This document shows positions 1-9,458 of a stretch of 64,000 bases of DNA, one piece after another. Source of the stretch: Flavobacterium sp. GTDB lineage: Bacteria > Bacteroidota > Bacteroidia > Flavobacteriales > Flavobacteriaceae. Numbering within the stretch: the first letter of the stretch is position 1; each line of letters begins with the position of its first letter. Location: assembly GCA_021740105.1 (NCBI GenBank), contig JAIPAM010000004.1:62001-126000 (forward strand). The letters run 5' to 3'. Made by a program: the position numbers and the translations under genes. The notes under the pieces are model-generated. The model saw nothing but the letters and a program-made list of their open reading frames with translations, did not search any database and was not told the DNA's origin.

Positions 1-1
1 A

Positions 2-346
2 CATTACAACTGGGTTGGTTTTTATTTTGCAAATCATGAATCTCAAACTTTGCATTTGGGTCCCTATGTTGGCGCTCCAACAGATCACACTGTTATCCCT
101 TTTGGAAAAGGAATTTGCGGTCAAGTGGCGGTTTCAAATAGTAATTTTGTAGTTCCTGATGTGGCTGCACAAGACAACTATATCGCTTGTAGTTTTACTG
201 TAAAATCGGAAATTGTGGTTCCCCTATTTGTAAATGGGGTTAATATTGGCCAAATAGATATTGATTCCAACACTTTAGATCCTTTTACTGCTGAGGATGA
301 ACGATTTTTGGAGTTTGTGAATAGCGAAATTGCCGTTTTATTTTAG
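2..346 (+). CDS. GAF-domain protein, free methionine-(R)-sulfoxide reductase-like (5' end outside window)
   Basis: The frame is open from the first bases and ends with TAG at 344-346, so the N-terminus lies upstream of the window. The visible 114 residues form most of a GAF domain of the fRMsr (YebR) type: WVGFYF, LGPYVG, then PFGKGICG, VVPDV, the IAC motif and KSEIVVPL, ending in a typical last helix. Family members reduce free methionine-R-sulfoxide in the cytoplasm with a Cys pair. The Cys in GICG and the Cys in IAC are present, but the third family Cys expected just after LGP(Y/F) is not there (PTDHTVIP instead), so a reductase role is less certain than the fold. It is separated from the galactan operon by 117 bp and is probably unrelated to it. 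Confidence 0.8.
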   Translation, partial: HYNWVGFYFANHESQTLHLGPYVGAPTDHTVIPFGKGICGQVAVSNSNFVVPDVAAQDNYIACSFTVKSEIVVPLFVNGVNIGQIDIDSNTLDPFTAEDERFLEFVNSEIAVLF

Positions 347-430
347 CATTTAGAATTAATACAATTATTTTCGATCTCTACTAATTTTCAGAAAGAATAA
401 TTTAATTAACTATTTTTCAGATAAAGATAA

Positions 431-438
431 TATATTTG
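431..438 (+). promoter_or_regulatory. Putative -7 promoter box of the galM operon
   Basis: TATATTTG matches the Bacteroidota -7 consensus TAnnTTTG and lies 25 nt before the galM ATG. I see no good TTTG at the -33 position, so this is tentative. Confidence 0.4.
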
Positions 439-463
439 GGAAAAGTTAATTAGCAAGTCCGTA

Positions 464-1501
464 ATGTCTGAAATTACAATCAATTCAAAAAGCAAATTAT
501 TTGGAACAATGCCAAATGGCGATGCTGTTTACAGCTATGAATTGAAAAATAATAATGGTATTGAAGTTAAAATAATTAATTACGGCGCTACGATTACCTC
601 ACTAAAAATACCTTTAAAATCGGGAATAATGATTGACGTAGTTTTGGGATTGGACTCGTTAGAAGACTATATAAAATCCTATGAAATTGGTGGTTCTCCT
701 TATTTTGGAGCTACTGTAGGAAGATATTCTGGCAGAATTAACAAAGGTCTATTTACAATAAACAATAACGTATACCAACTAGAAAAAAACCTAAATAGTC
801 ATTCACTCCACGGCGGTAATATTGGTTTTAGCCAAAGAAATTGGGAGGTTGTAAAAATAACTGAAGGTAAAAATCCATCCATTTCACTGTATTATTTTAG
901 TCCAAATAATGAAAGTGGTTTTCCAGGTGACTTAAAAGTAGAACTAAATTATACGCTAACCGAAAATAATGAATTGAGTATTGAGTACCTCGCCACTACT
1001 TCTGAAGACACGATTGTGAATATGACCAATCACAGTTATTTTAATCTTGAAGGACCTGCAGAAACAGTGGCAAATCAAGACCTATACATCAACTCTAAAA
1101 CACTTTTAGAAACCAATGCGGACAATGTTCCAACTGGTGTGCTTTTAAACGTAGTTAATTCTCCAAATGACTTCTCAAGCACTAAAAAATGCCCCGATAA
1201 AATTGATACTTCATTTGTATTAAATAAAGAAAATAAAATTGCAGCCTCTCTTTACAGTGAAAAAAATAATTTGAAAATGCTGGTTTTTACTGATCAACCG
1301 TCGGTCCATATTTTTGTGGGTGGGAAATATGACGATCAATTAACTGGAAAAGAAAAAATGAAATACCAATCCAATAGTGGAATTTGTTTTGAAACTCAAA
1401 ATTTTCCTGACGCCCCAAACCATCCCCATTTTCCAAATTCCGTATTGAAAAAAGACGAAACTTATTTGCAAAAAACAGTATATAAATTTGAAATCCATTA
1501 A
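464..1501 (+). CDS. galM: Aldose 1-epimerase (galactose mutarotase)
   Basis: This 345-residue protein has the usual length of GalM. Family signatures are clear: NYGATITSL near the N-terminus, GATVGRYSGRI, HSLHGG, the catalytic His in NMTNHSYFNL and the catalytic Glu in GICFETQNFPD near the C-terminus. It interconverts alpha and beta anomers of galactose in the first step of the Leloir pathway. No signal peptide is visible, so it should be cytoplasmic, unlike its two downstream partners. The next gene begins 2 nt after the stop, which indicates one operon with the GH53 and GH2 enzymes and suggests that galactose released from galactan is the substrate. Confidence 0.93.
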   Translation: MSEITINSKSKLFGTMPNGDAVYSYELKNNNGIEVKIINYGATITSLKIPLKSGIMIDVVLGLDSLEDYIKSYEIGGSPYFGATVGRYSGRINKGLFTINNNVYQLEKNLNSHSLHGGNIGFSQRNWEVVKITEGKNPSISLYYFSPNNESGFPGDLKVELNYTLTENNELSIEYLATTSEDTIVNMTNHSYFNLEGPAETVANQDLYINSKTLLETNADNVPTGVLLNVVNSPNDFSSTKKCPDKIDTSFVLNKENKIAASLYSEKNNLKMLVFTDQPSVHIFVGGKYDDQLTGKEKMKYQSNSGICFETQNFPDAPNHPHFPNSVLKKDETYLQKTVYKFEIH

Positions 1502-1503
1502 AT

Positions 1504-2568
1504 ATGAAAAATTCAAAATCCAAAATTTTATTACTAATTGTAGTAACAAGTTCATTACTATTATCCTATTGTAGCAGTTCCCAAACTCCAGATCCGGCTC
1601 CAATTCCTAATCCAACGCCTAACTCTAATTTTGCCAAAGGAGCAGATGTCGGTTGGTTGTCACAAATGGAAGCAACTGGATACCGGTTTTTCGATGCTGA
1701 CGGAACAGAAAAAAACTGTTTGCAGTTGCTAAAAGACCGAGGAATGAACACGATCCGATTACGAGTTTTTGTGAATCCATCCAATGACCGAATTAATGGA
1801 CACTGTAGCAAAGAAGAAACGGTAGCGATGGCGGTAAGAGCAAAAAACTTGGGTATGCGGGTTATGATTAATTTTCATTATAGTGATACTTGGGCGGATC
1901 CAGCGCATCAAAACAAGCCTGCAGCCTGGGCTTCGCATTCCTTTACCACCTTATTAAGTGACGTTTACAACCATACTTTTGAGGTGTTAACTGCTCTAAA
2001 AACTGCCGGTGTAACTCCAGAATGGGTTCAAATTGGAAATGAAATCCCGGGAGGCATGCTTTGGCCTGAAGGAAATTCAACGAATTTTAGTCAGCTAGCA
2101 CAGCTTTTAAATAAAGGTTACGATGCCACAAAAGCGATCGATCCAACGATAAAAGTGGTTGTACATATTGATCAAGGCAATAATAATTCGCGATTTAGAT
2201 GGTTTTTTGACAATGCAAGAACCTACAATGTGAGATATGATGTTATTGGTCTCTCCTATTATCCTTATTGGTTGAACAGTAATTACACCATGTCAATTGC
2301 CGACCTACAAAATAATTTAAACGATATGGTCTCCCGATACAACAAAGAAGTGATGGTGGTGGAAGTTGGTGGCGATTATACCCTGGTGCAAAATACAAAA
2401 GACATGCTTACTGCAACGATTAATGCGGTAAGAAATGTGCCAAATCAAAAAGGACTTGGGGTAATTTATTGGGAACCGGAAGGTGAAAAAACGTGGAGCG
2501 GCTATCAATTAAACTGTTGGCAAACCAACGGAAAGCCATCACTAGCACTAGATGCTTTTAGAAATTAA
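1504..2568 (+). CDS. Arabinogalactan endo-beta-1,4-galactanase, GH53 lipoprotein
   Basis: A 354-residue glycoside hydrolase family 53 enzyme. It begins with a lipoprotein signal peptide ending LLLSYC (Cys23), followed by a Pro-rich linker to about residue 42, so it is probably anchored in the outer membrane. The TIM-barrel core starts at KGADVGWLSQME and contains GMNTIRLRVF, MINFHYSDTWADP, the acid/base Glu180 in QIGNEIP and the likely nucleophile Glu287 in VVEVGG. GH53 enzymes cut internal beta-1,4-galactosyl bonds of pectic galactan. The nucleophile region reads VEVGGDY rather than the common ETGYP-like form. It sits between galM and a GH2 beta-galactosidase, 2 nt and 9 nt away, consistent with stepwise galactan breakdown. 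Confidence 0.92.
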   Translation: MKNSKSKILLLIVVTSSLLLSYCSSSQTPDPAPIPNPTPNSNFAKGADVGWLSQMEATGYRFFDADGTEKNCLQLLKDRGMNTIRLRVFVNPSNDRINGHCSKEETVAMAVRAKNLGMRVMINFHYSDTWADPAHQNKPAAWASHSFTTLLSDVYNHTFEVLTALKTAGVTPEWVQIGNEIPGGMLWPEGNSTNFSQLAQLLNKGYDATKAIDPTIKVVVHIDQGNNNSRFRWFFDNARTYNVRYDVIGLSYYPYWLNSNYTMSIADLQNNLNDMVSRYNKEVMVVEVGGDYTLVQNTKDMLTATINAVRNVPNQKGLGVIYWEPEGEKTWSGYQLNCWQTNGKPSLALDAFRN

Positions 2569-2577
2569 CACGGCAAA

Positions 2578-5001
2578 ATGATGAAAATAATATTCCGATC
2601 GATTAATAAAATAGCATTTTTTATTTCTATTTGTTTTATAAGTACCAGTTCCTTTGCTCAAAATAAAATTAGCCTTGACGAAGATTGGAGGTTTCATTTT
2701 GGAAATTCAGCAGATCCAAGTAAAGATTTCAATTATGGAAATGTCCTTTTATTCCATAAATCGAATGTTTATGATACTACTATCGTAAATCCAAAATTTG
2801 TAGATTCTGCTTGGACTAAAATTAATATTCCTCACGATTGGGTGGTCTCGCTGCCATTTGAAAAATCAGAAACTCAAAGTATGGATAGCCACGGCTACAA
2901 ACCTGTTGGGGCTCTTTATCCTGAAACTAGTATTGGTTGGTATAGAAAACATTTCACCATTGAAAAATCAAAAATTAACAATCGTTTTGAGTTACAATTT
3001 GACGGCATTTATAGAAATGCTGCCATTTGGATAAATGGTTTTTACGTGGGTACTAATTTTAGTGGTTACCTAGGAAACTCCTACGATGTTACTGATTATA
3101 TGAATTTCGAAACGGAAAATGTAATAGTGATTCGTGTAGACGCCACTCAAAACGAAGGTTGGTTTTATGAAGGCGCTGGAATTTACAGACATGTTTGGTT
3201 AAATGTTACGGATAAAATATTTATTCCTGAAAATGGTGTATACATTACTACTCAATTAAAAGATAAGACTGCTTCGGTAAGCATTGAAACTACTATTGAA
3301 AACAGCCATTTAATTCCATCAAATTGCACTACTTATTCTTACATAACTGATAGAACTGGAAAAATAATTGCAAAAACAAATGAGACCAATGTTCGCTTAG
3401 ACGCAAATAAAAATTCGATAATAAAACAAAAATTAACGGTTCTAAATTCTCGTCTTTGGTCAATAGAAGATCCCTATTTATACAAAGCCATCTCAGTTAT
3501 TAAGGTTGGAAACAAAATTCTCCAACAATCAAAAACAAGATTTGGGATACGAACATTTAAATTTGATGCTAACGAAGGTTTTTTTCTTAATGGTAAATCA
3601 GTAAAAATTAAGGGTACCAATAACCACCAAGATCATGCTGGAATTGGAAGTGCCTTACCTGATTACCTTCAATATTATAGAATAAAATTATTGAAAGAAA
3701 TGGGATCGAATGCTTACAGGACCAGTCACAATGCTCCTACCCCAGAACTTTTAGAAGCTTGTGATAGCTTGGGAATGCTGGTGCTAGACGAACAAAGATT
3801 GCTTAACAGCAGTCCCGAATACAAAGAGCAATTTAAACGATTATTAATTCGTGATCGTAACCATGCCTCTGTATTTTTATGGTCCATTGGAAACGAAGAA
3901 CAAAATATTCAAGGAAGTGAATACGGTAAAAAAATAGCACAATCGCTTTTGGCAATTCAAAAAGAATTTGATCCAACTCGAACTAGCACTTATGCTGCCG
4001 ATATGGGAAATGATTTTAAAGGAGTAAATGAAGTTATCCCAATTCGTGGTTTCAACTACCGACAATATGCCGTTTCAGATTACCATCGGGACCATCCAAC
4101 CCAGCCAATATTGGGTACAGAAATGGGAAGCACGGTAACCACAAGAGGGATTTATGTAACCGATTCTATAAAAGCATATGTTCCTGACCAAGACATCACC
4201 GCTCCATGGTGGGCGAGTAAAGCAGAGACTTGGTGGAAATTAGCGGCTGAAAATAAGTATTGGTTGGGTGGATTTGTATGGACCGGTTTCGATTATCGAG
4301 GAGAGCCAACCCCATTTAAATGGCCAAATATTAATTCTCATTTTGGAATTATGGATGTTTGTGGTTTTCCAAAAAACATCTATTATTATTATCAAAGTTG
4401 GTGGACAGATAATGATGTTTTGCATGTTTCACCACATTGGAATTGGCCAGAAAAAATTGGTAAACCAATAGATGTTTGGGTAAATACCAATGCTGATGAT
4501 GTAGAATTATTTTTAAATGGAAAAAGTTTAGGTAAAAAAACGATGCCTAGAAATAGTCATTTGCAATGGGAAGTAAATTATGAACCAGGAATTTTAGAAG
4601 CGGTGGCTTTTAAAAAAGGAAAAAAAATAATAACAAAAGTTGAAACTACAGGTCAAGCCACAAAAGTGATTCTTTCACCAGATAAAACAATACTACTAGC
4701 TGATGGAAAAGACGCTACGGTTGTAACTATTTCTTTAGAAGATGAACAAGGTAGAGCAGTTCCAGATGCCAATAATTTGATCGAATTTGCCTTAAGTGGA
4801 AATGCTACAATTATCGGTGTGGGTAACGGAGATCCTAGTTCTCATGAACCAGATAAATGCATGGAAGGGGCTTGGAAAAGAAGTGCTTTTAATGGAAAGT
4901 GCCAGGTTATTATTCAATCTGGGAAAAATAAGGGAACTATAAAATTAGAAGCTAAATCGTCAGGATTACAATCGGCGTCTGCAACTTTTAAAGTCCAATA
5001 A
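2578..5001 (+). CDS. Secreted glycoside hydrolase family 2 beta-galactosidase
   Basis: An 807-residue GH2 enzyme with an N-terminal signal peptide (cleavage near SSFAQ), so periplasmic or exported. Order of domains: sugar-binding jelly roll (DWRFHFGN, IPHDWVVS, FDGIYRNAAIWING), an immunoglobulin-like sandwich, the TIM barrel starting at KIKGTNNHQDHAG, and C-terminal DUF4982-like and Big-like beta domains (LLADGKDATVVTI). The acid/base Glu440 is in SIGNEE and the nucleophile Glu515 in GTEMGS. In a galactan operon the likely job is to release galactose from the oligosaccharides made by the GH53 enzyme; other beta-linked substrates cannot be excluded. Two ATG codons stand in tandem at 2578 and 2581; either could be the start. 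Confidence 0.9.
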   Translation: MMKIIFRSINKIAFFISICFISTSSFAQNKISLDEDWRFHFGNSADPSKDFNYGNVLLFHKSNVYDTTIVNPKFVDSAWTKINIPHDWVVSLPFEKSETQSMDSHGYKPVGALYPETSIGWYRKHFTIEKSKINNRFELQFDGIYRNAAIWINGFYVGTNFSGYLGNSYDVTDYMNFETENVIVIRVDATQNEGWFYEGAGIYRHVWLNVTDKIFIPENGVYITTQLKDKTASVSIETTIENSHLIPSNCTTYSYITDRTGKIIAKTNETNVRLDANKNSIIKQKLTVLNSRLWSIEDPYLYKAISVIKVGNKILQQSKTRFGIRTFKFDANEGFFLNGKSVKIKGTNNHQDHAGIGSALPDYLQYYRIKLLKEMGSNAYRTSHNAPTPELLEACDSLGMLVLDEQRLLNSSPEYKEQFKRLLIRDRNHASVFLWSIGNEEQNIQGSEYGKKIAQSLLAIQKEFDPTRTSTYAADMGNDFKGVNEVIPIRGFNYRQYAVSDYHRDHPTQPILGTEMGSTVTTRGIYVTDSIKAYVPDQDITAPWWASKAETWWKLAAENKYWLGGFVWTGFDYRGEPTPFKWPNINSHFGIMDVCGFPKNIYYYYQSWWTDNDVLHVSPHWNWPEKIGKPIDVWVNTNADDVELFLNGKSLGKKTMPRNSHLQWEVNYEPGILEAVAFKKGKKIITKVETTGQATKVILSPDKTILLADGKDATVVTISLEDEQGRAVPDANNLIEFALSGNATIIGVGNGDPSSHEPDKCMEGAWKRSAFNGKCQVIIQSGKNKGTIKLEAKSSGLQSASATFKVQ

Positions 5002-5143
5002 TTCGAAATGAAAATAAAAAAATGAAATGAAAACTTGTGCCAATTGTAGTTTCGATAATTGCGGCATTGTATACTGTTTTTGGTAGGATTTTTAACAATT
5101 GACTATCAGATAATTATAAATTGGCATTAGAGATTGATTTTTA

Positions 5144-5174
5144 TTTGGTAATTAAAAAATAAATAGTACTTTTG
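5144..5174 (+). promoter_or_regulatory. rpsO promoter
   Basis: TTTG at 5144-5147 and TACTTTTG at 5167-5174, separated by 19 nt, match the Bacteroidota consensus exactly. Transcription should start near 5181, giving a leader of about 50 nt before the rpsO ATG at 5230. Confidence 0.8.
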
Positions 5175-5229
5175 CACGGTCTTATAATAGCTATAAGACA
5201 TACATAAAAATCATTAAACAAATATTGGA

Positions 5230-5496
5230 ATGTATTTAACTAAAGAGATTAAAGAAGAGATCTTCGCTAAACACGGAGAAAAAACTAACACTGGTAAAGC
5301 AGAAGCGCAGATTGCACTTTTTACTTACAGAATTAGTCATTTGACAGAGCACTTGAAAAAAAATCGTCACGATTACAATACGGAGCGTTCACTAGTATTA
5401 TTAGTAGGTAAAAGAAGAAGTTTATTAGACTACTTGAAGAAAACCGAAATTAACAGATATCGTGAGATAATCAAAGTATTGAATATTAGAAAATAA
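5230..5496 (+). CDS. rpsO: 30S ribosomal protein S15
   Basis: An 88-residue protein, the normal S15 length. It shows the family pattern of four helices: a start [12 protein letters not shown], then [24 protein letters not shown], the RNA-binding [23 protein letters not shown] and the end [13 protein letters not shown]. It binds the central domain of 16S rRNA early in 30S assembly. It is followed by a strong terminator hairpin and then pnp, the classic rpsO-pnp pairing. The promoter is close to perfect. Confidence 0.97.
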   Translation: MYLTKEIKEEIFAKHGEKTNTGKAEAQIALFTYRISHLTEHLKKNRHDYNTERSLVLLVGKRRSLLDYLKKTEINRYREIIKVLNIRK

Positions 5497-5501
5497 TCAA
5501 T

Positions 5502-5531
5502 AAAAAAGAGGTGCCCACGCGCCTCTTTTTG
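5502..5531 (+). terminator. Intrinsic terminator between rpsO and pnp
   Basis: GAGGTGC (5508-5514) pairs with GCGCCTC (5519-5525) around a CCAC loop; the stem is extended by flanking A and T runs and followed by TTTTTG. It may be an attenuator rather than a full stop, since no clear separate pnp promoter is visible. Confidence 0.75.
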
Positions 5532-5660
5532 TTTTTAGCCTTAGGGCAAATAGAAGTTAAAAAAGTTTGGTTTTTCATTGGATTATTAGCAACAACTACA
5601 ACAACACAACAATTCTGTCGACAGGCAGAAACCCAATGTAAAATTAAAAAAGGAAAATTT

Positions 5661-7787
5661 ATGATTCCACAATTATTTGTAGAAAGTATCGATTTAGGTG
5701 ATGGAAGAAGCATCACAATCGAGACAGGAAGATTAGCAAAACAAGCTGATGGTTCTGTAGTAGTTAGAATTGGTAAAACTGTTATTTTAGGAACAGTAGT
5801 AGCCGCAAGAAAAGCAAGTCCAGGTATTGATTTTTTACCATTAACGGTAGATTATCGTGAAAAATTTGCTGCTGCAGGTCGTTTCCCTGGAGGATTCTTC
5901 AAAAGAGAAGCACGTCCAAGTGATAACGAAGTGCTAACAATGAGATTAGTTGACCGTGTTTTGCGTCCACTTTTCCCAAGTGATTATCATGCAGAAGTGC
6001 AAGTGATGATCCAATTAATGTCACATGATGACGAAGTGATGCCAGATGCGTTAGCAGGATTAGCTGCATCAGCTGCATTAGCATTATCAGACATCCCATT
6101 TGAAACATTAATTTCAGAAGCTAGAGTGGGAAGAATTGATGGTAAATTTATTATCAATCCATCACGTGCGCAATTAGAATTATCAGATATCGATATGATG
6201 ATTGGTGCTTCAACCGATTCTATCGCAATGGTAGAAGGGGAAATGAAAGAAATTTCAGAAGCAGAAATGGTAGAAGCAATTAAATTTGCTCACGAACATA
6301 TTAAAGTACAAATTGCAGCTCAAGAAAGATTAGCAAAAGCATTCGGGAAAAAAGAAGTTCGTACTTACGAACAAGAAAAATCTGACGATGCCATTTATGC
6401 TAAAGTTAAAGCTGCAGCTTACGATAAAATCTATGCTATTGCAAGCAAAGGTTCTGCAAAACATGAACGTTCAGCAGCATTTGATGCAGTAAAAGAAGAA
6501 GTAAAAGCGTTATTTACTGAAGAAGAATTAGCAGAAAATGGCGATTTAGTTTCTAAATACTTTTATAAAACCAATAAAGAAGCGGTTCGTAACGTAACCT
6601 TAGATTTAGGCACTCGTTTAGACGGTAGAAAAACAACTGAAATTAGACCAATTTGGTGTGAAGTTGATTATTTACCATCGGTACACGGATCGGCCTTGTT
6701 TACTCGTGGAGAAACTCAAGCATTAGCAACAGCTACATTGGGAACTTCAAGAGAAGCCAACCAAATCGATTCTCCGTCTCAACAAGGAGAAGAAAAATTC
6801 TATTTACACTATAATTTCCCTCCATTCTCTACTGGTGAAGCTCGTCCGTTAAGAGGAACTTCAAGAAGAGAAGTTGGTCACGGAAATTTAGCGCAAAGAG
6901 CGTTAAAAAATATGATTCCAGCTGATTGTCCTTACACCATTCGTGTGGTTTCTGAAGTATTAGAATCGAATGGTTCTTCTTCAATGGCTACTGTTTGTGC
7001 AGGAACATTATCATTAATGGATGCAGGAATTCAAATGATTCGTCCAGTATCTGGAATTGCGATGGGATTAATTACGGATGGAGAACGTTTCGCAGTATTG
7101 TCTGATATTTTAGGTGATGAAGATCACTTAGGAGATATGGATTTCAAGGTAACAGGAACTTCTGAAGGGATTACCGCTTGTCAAATGGACATCAAAATTG
7201 ACGGATTGAAATATGAAATCATGGAGGCAGCATTAGCACAAGCTCGTGATGGACGTTTACACATTCTTGATATTTTAACGGCTACTTTACCAGCTCCAAA
7301 AGAGGATGTTAAAGAGTATGCTCCAAAAATTATTACTAGAACTATTCCTGGAAACTTTATCGGTGCGTTGATTGGACCTGGAGGAAAAGTAATTCAAGAA
7401 TTACAAAAAGCTACTGGAACTACCATCGTAATTAATGAGGTTAACGAAGAAGGTGTAATTGAAATTTTAGGAACTGATCCAGCAGGAATTGCAGCGGTAT
7501 TAGCTAAAATTGAATCCATCACTTTCAAACCTCAAATGAACGAAGCATACGAAGTGAAGGTGATTAAAATGCTAGATTTTGGTGCTGTTGTAGAATATAC
7601 TGCAGTTCCTGGAAACGAAGTATTACTTCACGTATCTGAGTTGGCTTGGGAACGTACAGAAAATGTATCTGATGTAGTAAATATGGGAGATGTATTCCAA
7701 GTGAAATACTTAGGTATTGACCCAAAAACTAAGAAAGAAAAAGTTTCTAAAAAAGCATTATTACCAAGACCTCCTAGAGAATCTTAA
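5661..7787 (+). CDS. pnp: Polyribonucleotide nucleotidyltransferase (PNPase)
   Basis: A 708-residue PNPase. Two RNase PH domains (about residues 10-140 and 310-540) flank an all-helical linker; a KH domain with the GPGGK loop follows (about 555-615) and an S1 domain closes the protein (about 620-695). It degrades RNA 3' to 5' by phosphorolysis and belongs to the RNA-decay machinery. I chose ATG 5661: the sequence from there, [17 protein letters not shown], is the family N-terminus, and AGGA lies 8 nt upstream. The frame stays open back to 5511, but that part runs through the rpsO terminator and a CAACAA-rich leader and does not look like protein. Confidence 0.96.
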   Translation: MIPQLFVESIDLGDGRSITIETGRLAKQADGSVVVRIGKTVILGTVVAARKASPGIDFLPLTVDYREKFAAAGRFPGGFFKREARPSDNEVLTMRLVDRVLRPLFPSDYHAEVQVMIQLMSHDDEVMPDALAGLAASAALALSDIPFETLISEARVGRIDGKFIINPSRAQLELSDIDMMIGASTDSIAMVEGEMKEISEAEMVEAIKFAHEHIKVQIAAQERLAKAFGKKEVRTYEQEKSDDAIYAKVKAAAYDKIYAIASKGSAKHERSAAFDAVKEEVKALFTEEELAENGDLVSKYFYKTNKEAVRNVTLDLGTRLDGRKTTEIRPIWCEVDYLPSVHGSALFTRGETQALATATLGTSREANQIDSPSQQGEEKFYLHYNFPPFSTGEARPLRGTSRREVGHGNLAQRALKNMIPADCPYTIRVVSEVLESNGSSSMATVCAGTLSLMDAGIQMIRPVSGIAMGLITDGERFAVLSDILGDEDHLGDMDFKVTGTSEGITACQMDIKIDGLKYEIMEAALAQARDGRLHILDILTATLPAPKEDVKEYAPKIITRTIPGNFIGALIGPGGKVIQELQKATGTTIVINEVNEEGVIEILGTDPAGIAAVLAKIESITFKPQMNEAYEVKVIKMLDFGAVVEYTAVPGNEVLLHVSELAWERTENVSDVVNMGDVFQVKYLGIDPKTKKEKVSKKALLPRPPRES

Positions 7788-7817
7788 TAAAACAGCAAAT
7801 TAATTTGCAAAGTAAAT

Positions 7818-7849
7818 CCCCAATTTATTCAGTTAAATTGGGGGTTTTT
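7818..7849 (+). terminator. pnp terminator
   Basis: CCCCAATTT (7818-7826) pairs with AAATTGGGG (7835-7843), an 8-nt loop, then a T run. Confidence 0.8.
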
Positions 7850-7888
7850 ATTTATGTAGAAATAGCTGATCTTAATTTTTTGTGATTG

Positions 7889-7923
7889 TTTGCTATTTAT
7901 TTATAGGATTTTTTTAACTTTTG
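7889..7923 (+). promoter_or_regulatory. Possible promoter of the carotenoid operon
   Basis: TTTG at 7889-7892 and AACTTTTG at 7916-7923 (one mismatch to TAnnTTTG), spacer 23 nt, about 60 nt before the first gene of the operon. Confidence 0.35.
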
Positions 7924-7982
7924 TTGTACTATTATACATATATAAAAAAATTAATTTTATATCACTTTTTAATTAAATAAAA

Positions 7983-9458
7983 ATGACAAAAACCGTTGGT
8001 ATTATTGGAGCTGGAATTGGAGGTCTCGCCTTATCCATTCGACTAGCCAATCAAGGGTTTAAAGTAACCATTTTTGAAAAAAACAGTTATCCTGGAGGTA
8101 AATTGAGTGAATTAAATTTAAATGGATTCCGATTTGATAAAGGACCATCATTATTTACAATGCCTTCGTTAATAGATGAATTGACTAATTTACAGGAAAG
8201 CTCTCTTCTATTTGAATATCAGAAATTAGATGTCATTACTAATTATTTTTATCCCGATGGAACACAACTAAAAGCTTCCGCCAATGTGGATGATTTTGCA
8301 GAAGAATTACATTTAAAATTAAATGAAAAAAAGGAAACTGTTTTAAAACATATTAAACGGAACGCTTTTTATTTTAAAACTACTGAAGATTTATTTTTAA
8401 AACAATCGCTACATCAAATTAAAAATTTTATTAATTTTAAGACATTAAAAGGGATATTATTCTCCCCATTCTTAGGATTATTTAGCACGATGCACGAAAA
8501 AAATTCAAGAACCTTTTCCAATCCTAAAACAGTACAATTGTTTAATCGATTTGCTACCTATAATGGTTCAAATCCGTACAAAGCACCTGCCTTAATCAAT
8601 ATGATTTCGCATTTAGAGTTTAATCTTGGGGCGTATTTGCCTAAAAAAGGAATGCATCAAATTACAACACATTTAGTCCAACTTGCAGAAGAAGCTAATG
8701 TGGAAATTAAATACAATGCTTCCGTTGAAACCTTAGAAGTTGGCTCTGATAATCAGATTACATCTATTAAAAGTAATGGAGTCCATTATCCATTTGATAT
8801 TGTGGCTAGTGATGTAGATTTACATGTGCTATACAAGTATCTTTTACCCGAATCTTTTACTCCTAAAAAACTAATTCAACAAGAAAAATCAAGTAGTGCG
8901 TATGTTTTTTATTGGGGAATAAACAAAGAGTTTGATGCGTTAGGCCTGCATAATATTTTATTCAGTGATGATTATAAAAAGGAATTTGAACATTTGTTTT
9001 CAAAACAATTTCCAACAGACGATCCAACGGTTTACATCAATATTACGTCAAAATATTGTAAAGACGATGCACCTCAAGGTTGTGAAAACTGGTTTGTAAT
9101 GGTAAATGTGCCGCACAATAAAAGCGAAAGTATTAATTATGCGGCAACTATTAGAAAAAATGTTATTGATAAAATTAATACCATTTTAAAAACCGACATT
9201 GAAAAACACATTATTACAGAAAGCACTTTAAGTCCAATTGACATTGAAAACCAGACTTCGTCTTATGGCGGATCGCTTTACGGCAATTCTAGTAACAATA
9301 CATTTGCTGCGTTTTTACGACATGCTAACTTTTCATCAAATATCAAAAATTTATATCTTGTAGGAGGTAGCGTTCATCCTGGCGGAGGCATTCCATTGTG
9401 TCTTTTTAGTGCAAAAATCGCAAGTCAATTAATAGTAGAAAGAGAAAAAAAATGCTGA
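7983..9458 (+). CDS. crtD: CrtI-family carotenoid desaturase, probably CrtD-type 1-hydroxycarotenoid 3,4-desaturase
   Basis: A 491-residue FAD-dependent carotenoid desaturase. The dinucleotide fold GxGxxG is at residues 9-14, followed by the FEKNSYPGGKLSE segment; the C-terminal FAD motif GGSVHPGGGIPLC is present. Two readings are possible: phytoene desaturase (CrtI) or 1-hydroxycarotenoid 3,4-desaturase (CrtD). I prefer CrtD because the N-terminal stretch (GKLSEL, DKGPSLFTMP, YFYPDGT) looks like flavobacterial CrtD as I recall it, because no phytoene synthase gene is next to it, and because the next gene is a CruF-type hydratase that would make its substrate. It overlaps the next gene by 7 nt, so the four carotenoid genes are one operon. 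Confidence 0.75.
   Translation: MTKTVGIIGAGIGGLALSIRLANQGFKVTIFEKNSYPGGKLSELNLNGFRFDKGPSLFTMPSLIDELTNLQESSLLFEYQKLDVITNYFYPDGTQLKASANVDDFAEELHLKLNEKKETVLKHIKRNAFYFKTTEDLFLKQSLHQIKNFINFKTLKGILFSPFLGLFSTMHEKNSRTFSNPKTVQLFNRFATYNGSNPYKAPALINMISHLEFNLGAYLPKKGMHQITTHLVQLAEEANVEIKYNASVETLEVGSDNQITSIKSNGVHYPFDIVASDVDLHVLYKYLLPESFTPKKLIQQEKSSSAYVFYWGINKEFDALGLHNILFSDDYKKEFEHLFSKQFPTDDPTVYINITSKYCKDDAPQGCENWFVMVNVPHNKSESINYAATIRKNVIDKINTILKTDIEKHIITESTLSPIDIENQTSSYGGSLYGNSSNNTFAAFLRHANFSSNIKNLYLVGGSVHPGGGIPLCLFSAKIASQLIVEREKKC

Noticed and set aside
5027-5086. 19-codon open frame with four Cys after the GH2 gene
   Set aside because: Too short, no conserved context, and it overlaps a different frame that looks like a decayed signal peptide.
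5615-5624. Palindrome CTGTCGACAG in the pnp leader
   Set aside because: Short and isolated; no promoter or partner site nearby to give it a role.
5511-5660. In-frame N-terminal extension of pnp
   Set aside because: The extension runs through the rpsO terminator and a CAACAA-rich leader; the family N-terminus begins at the Met at 5661.
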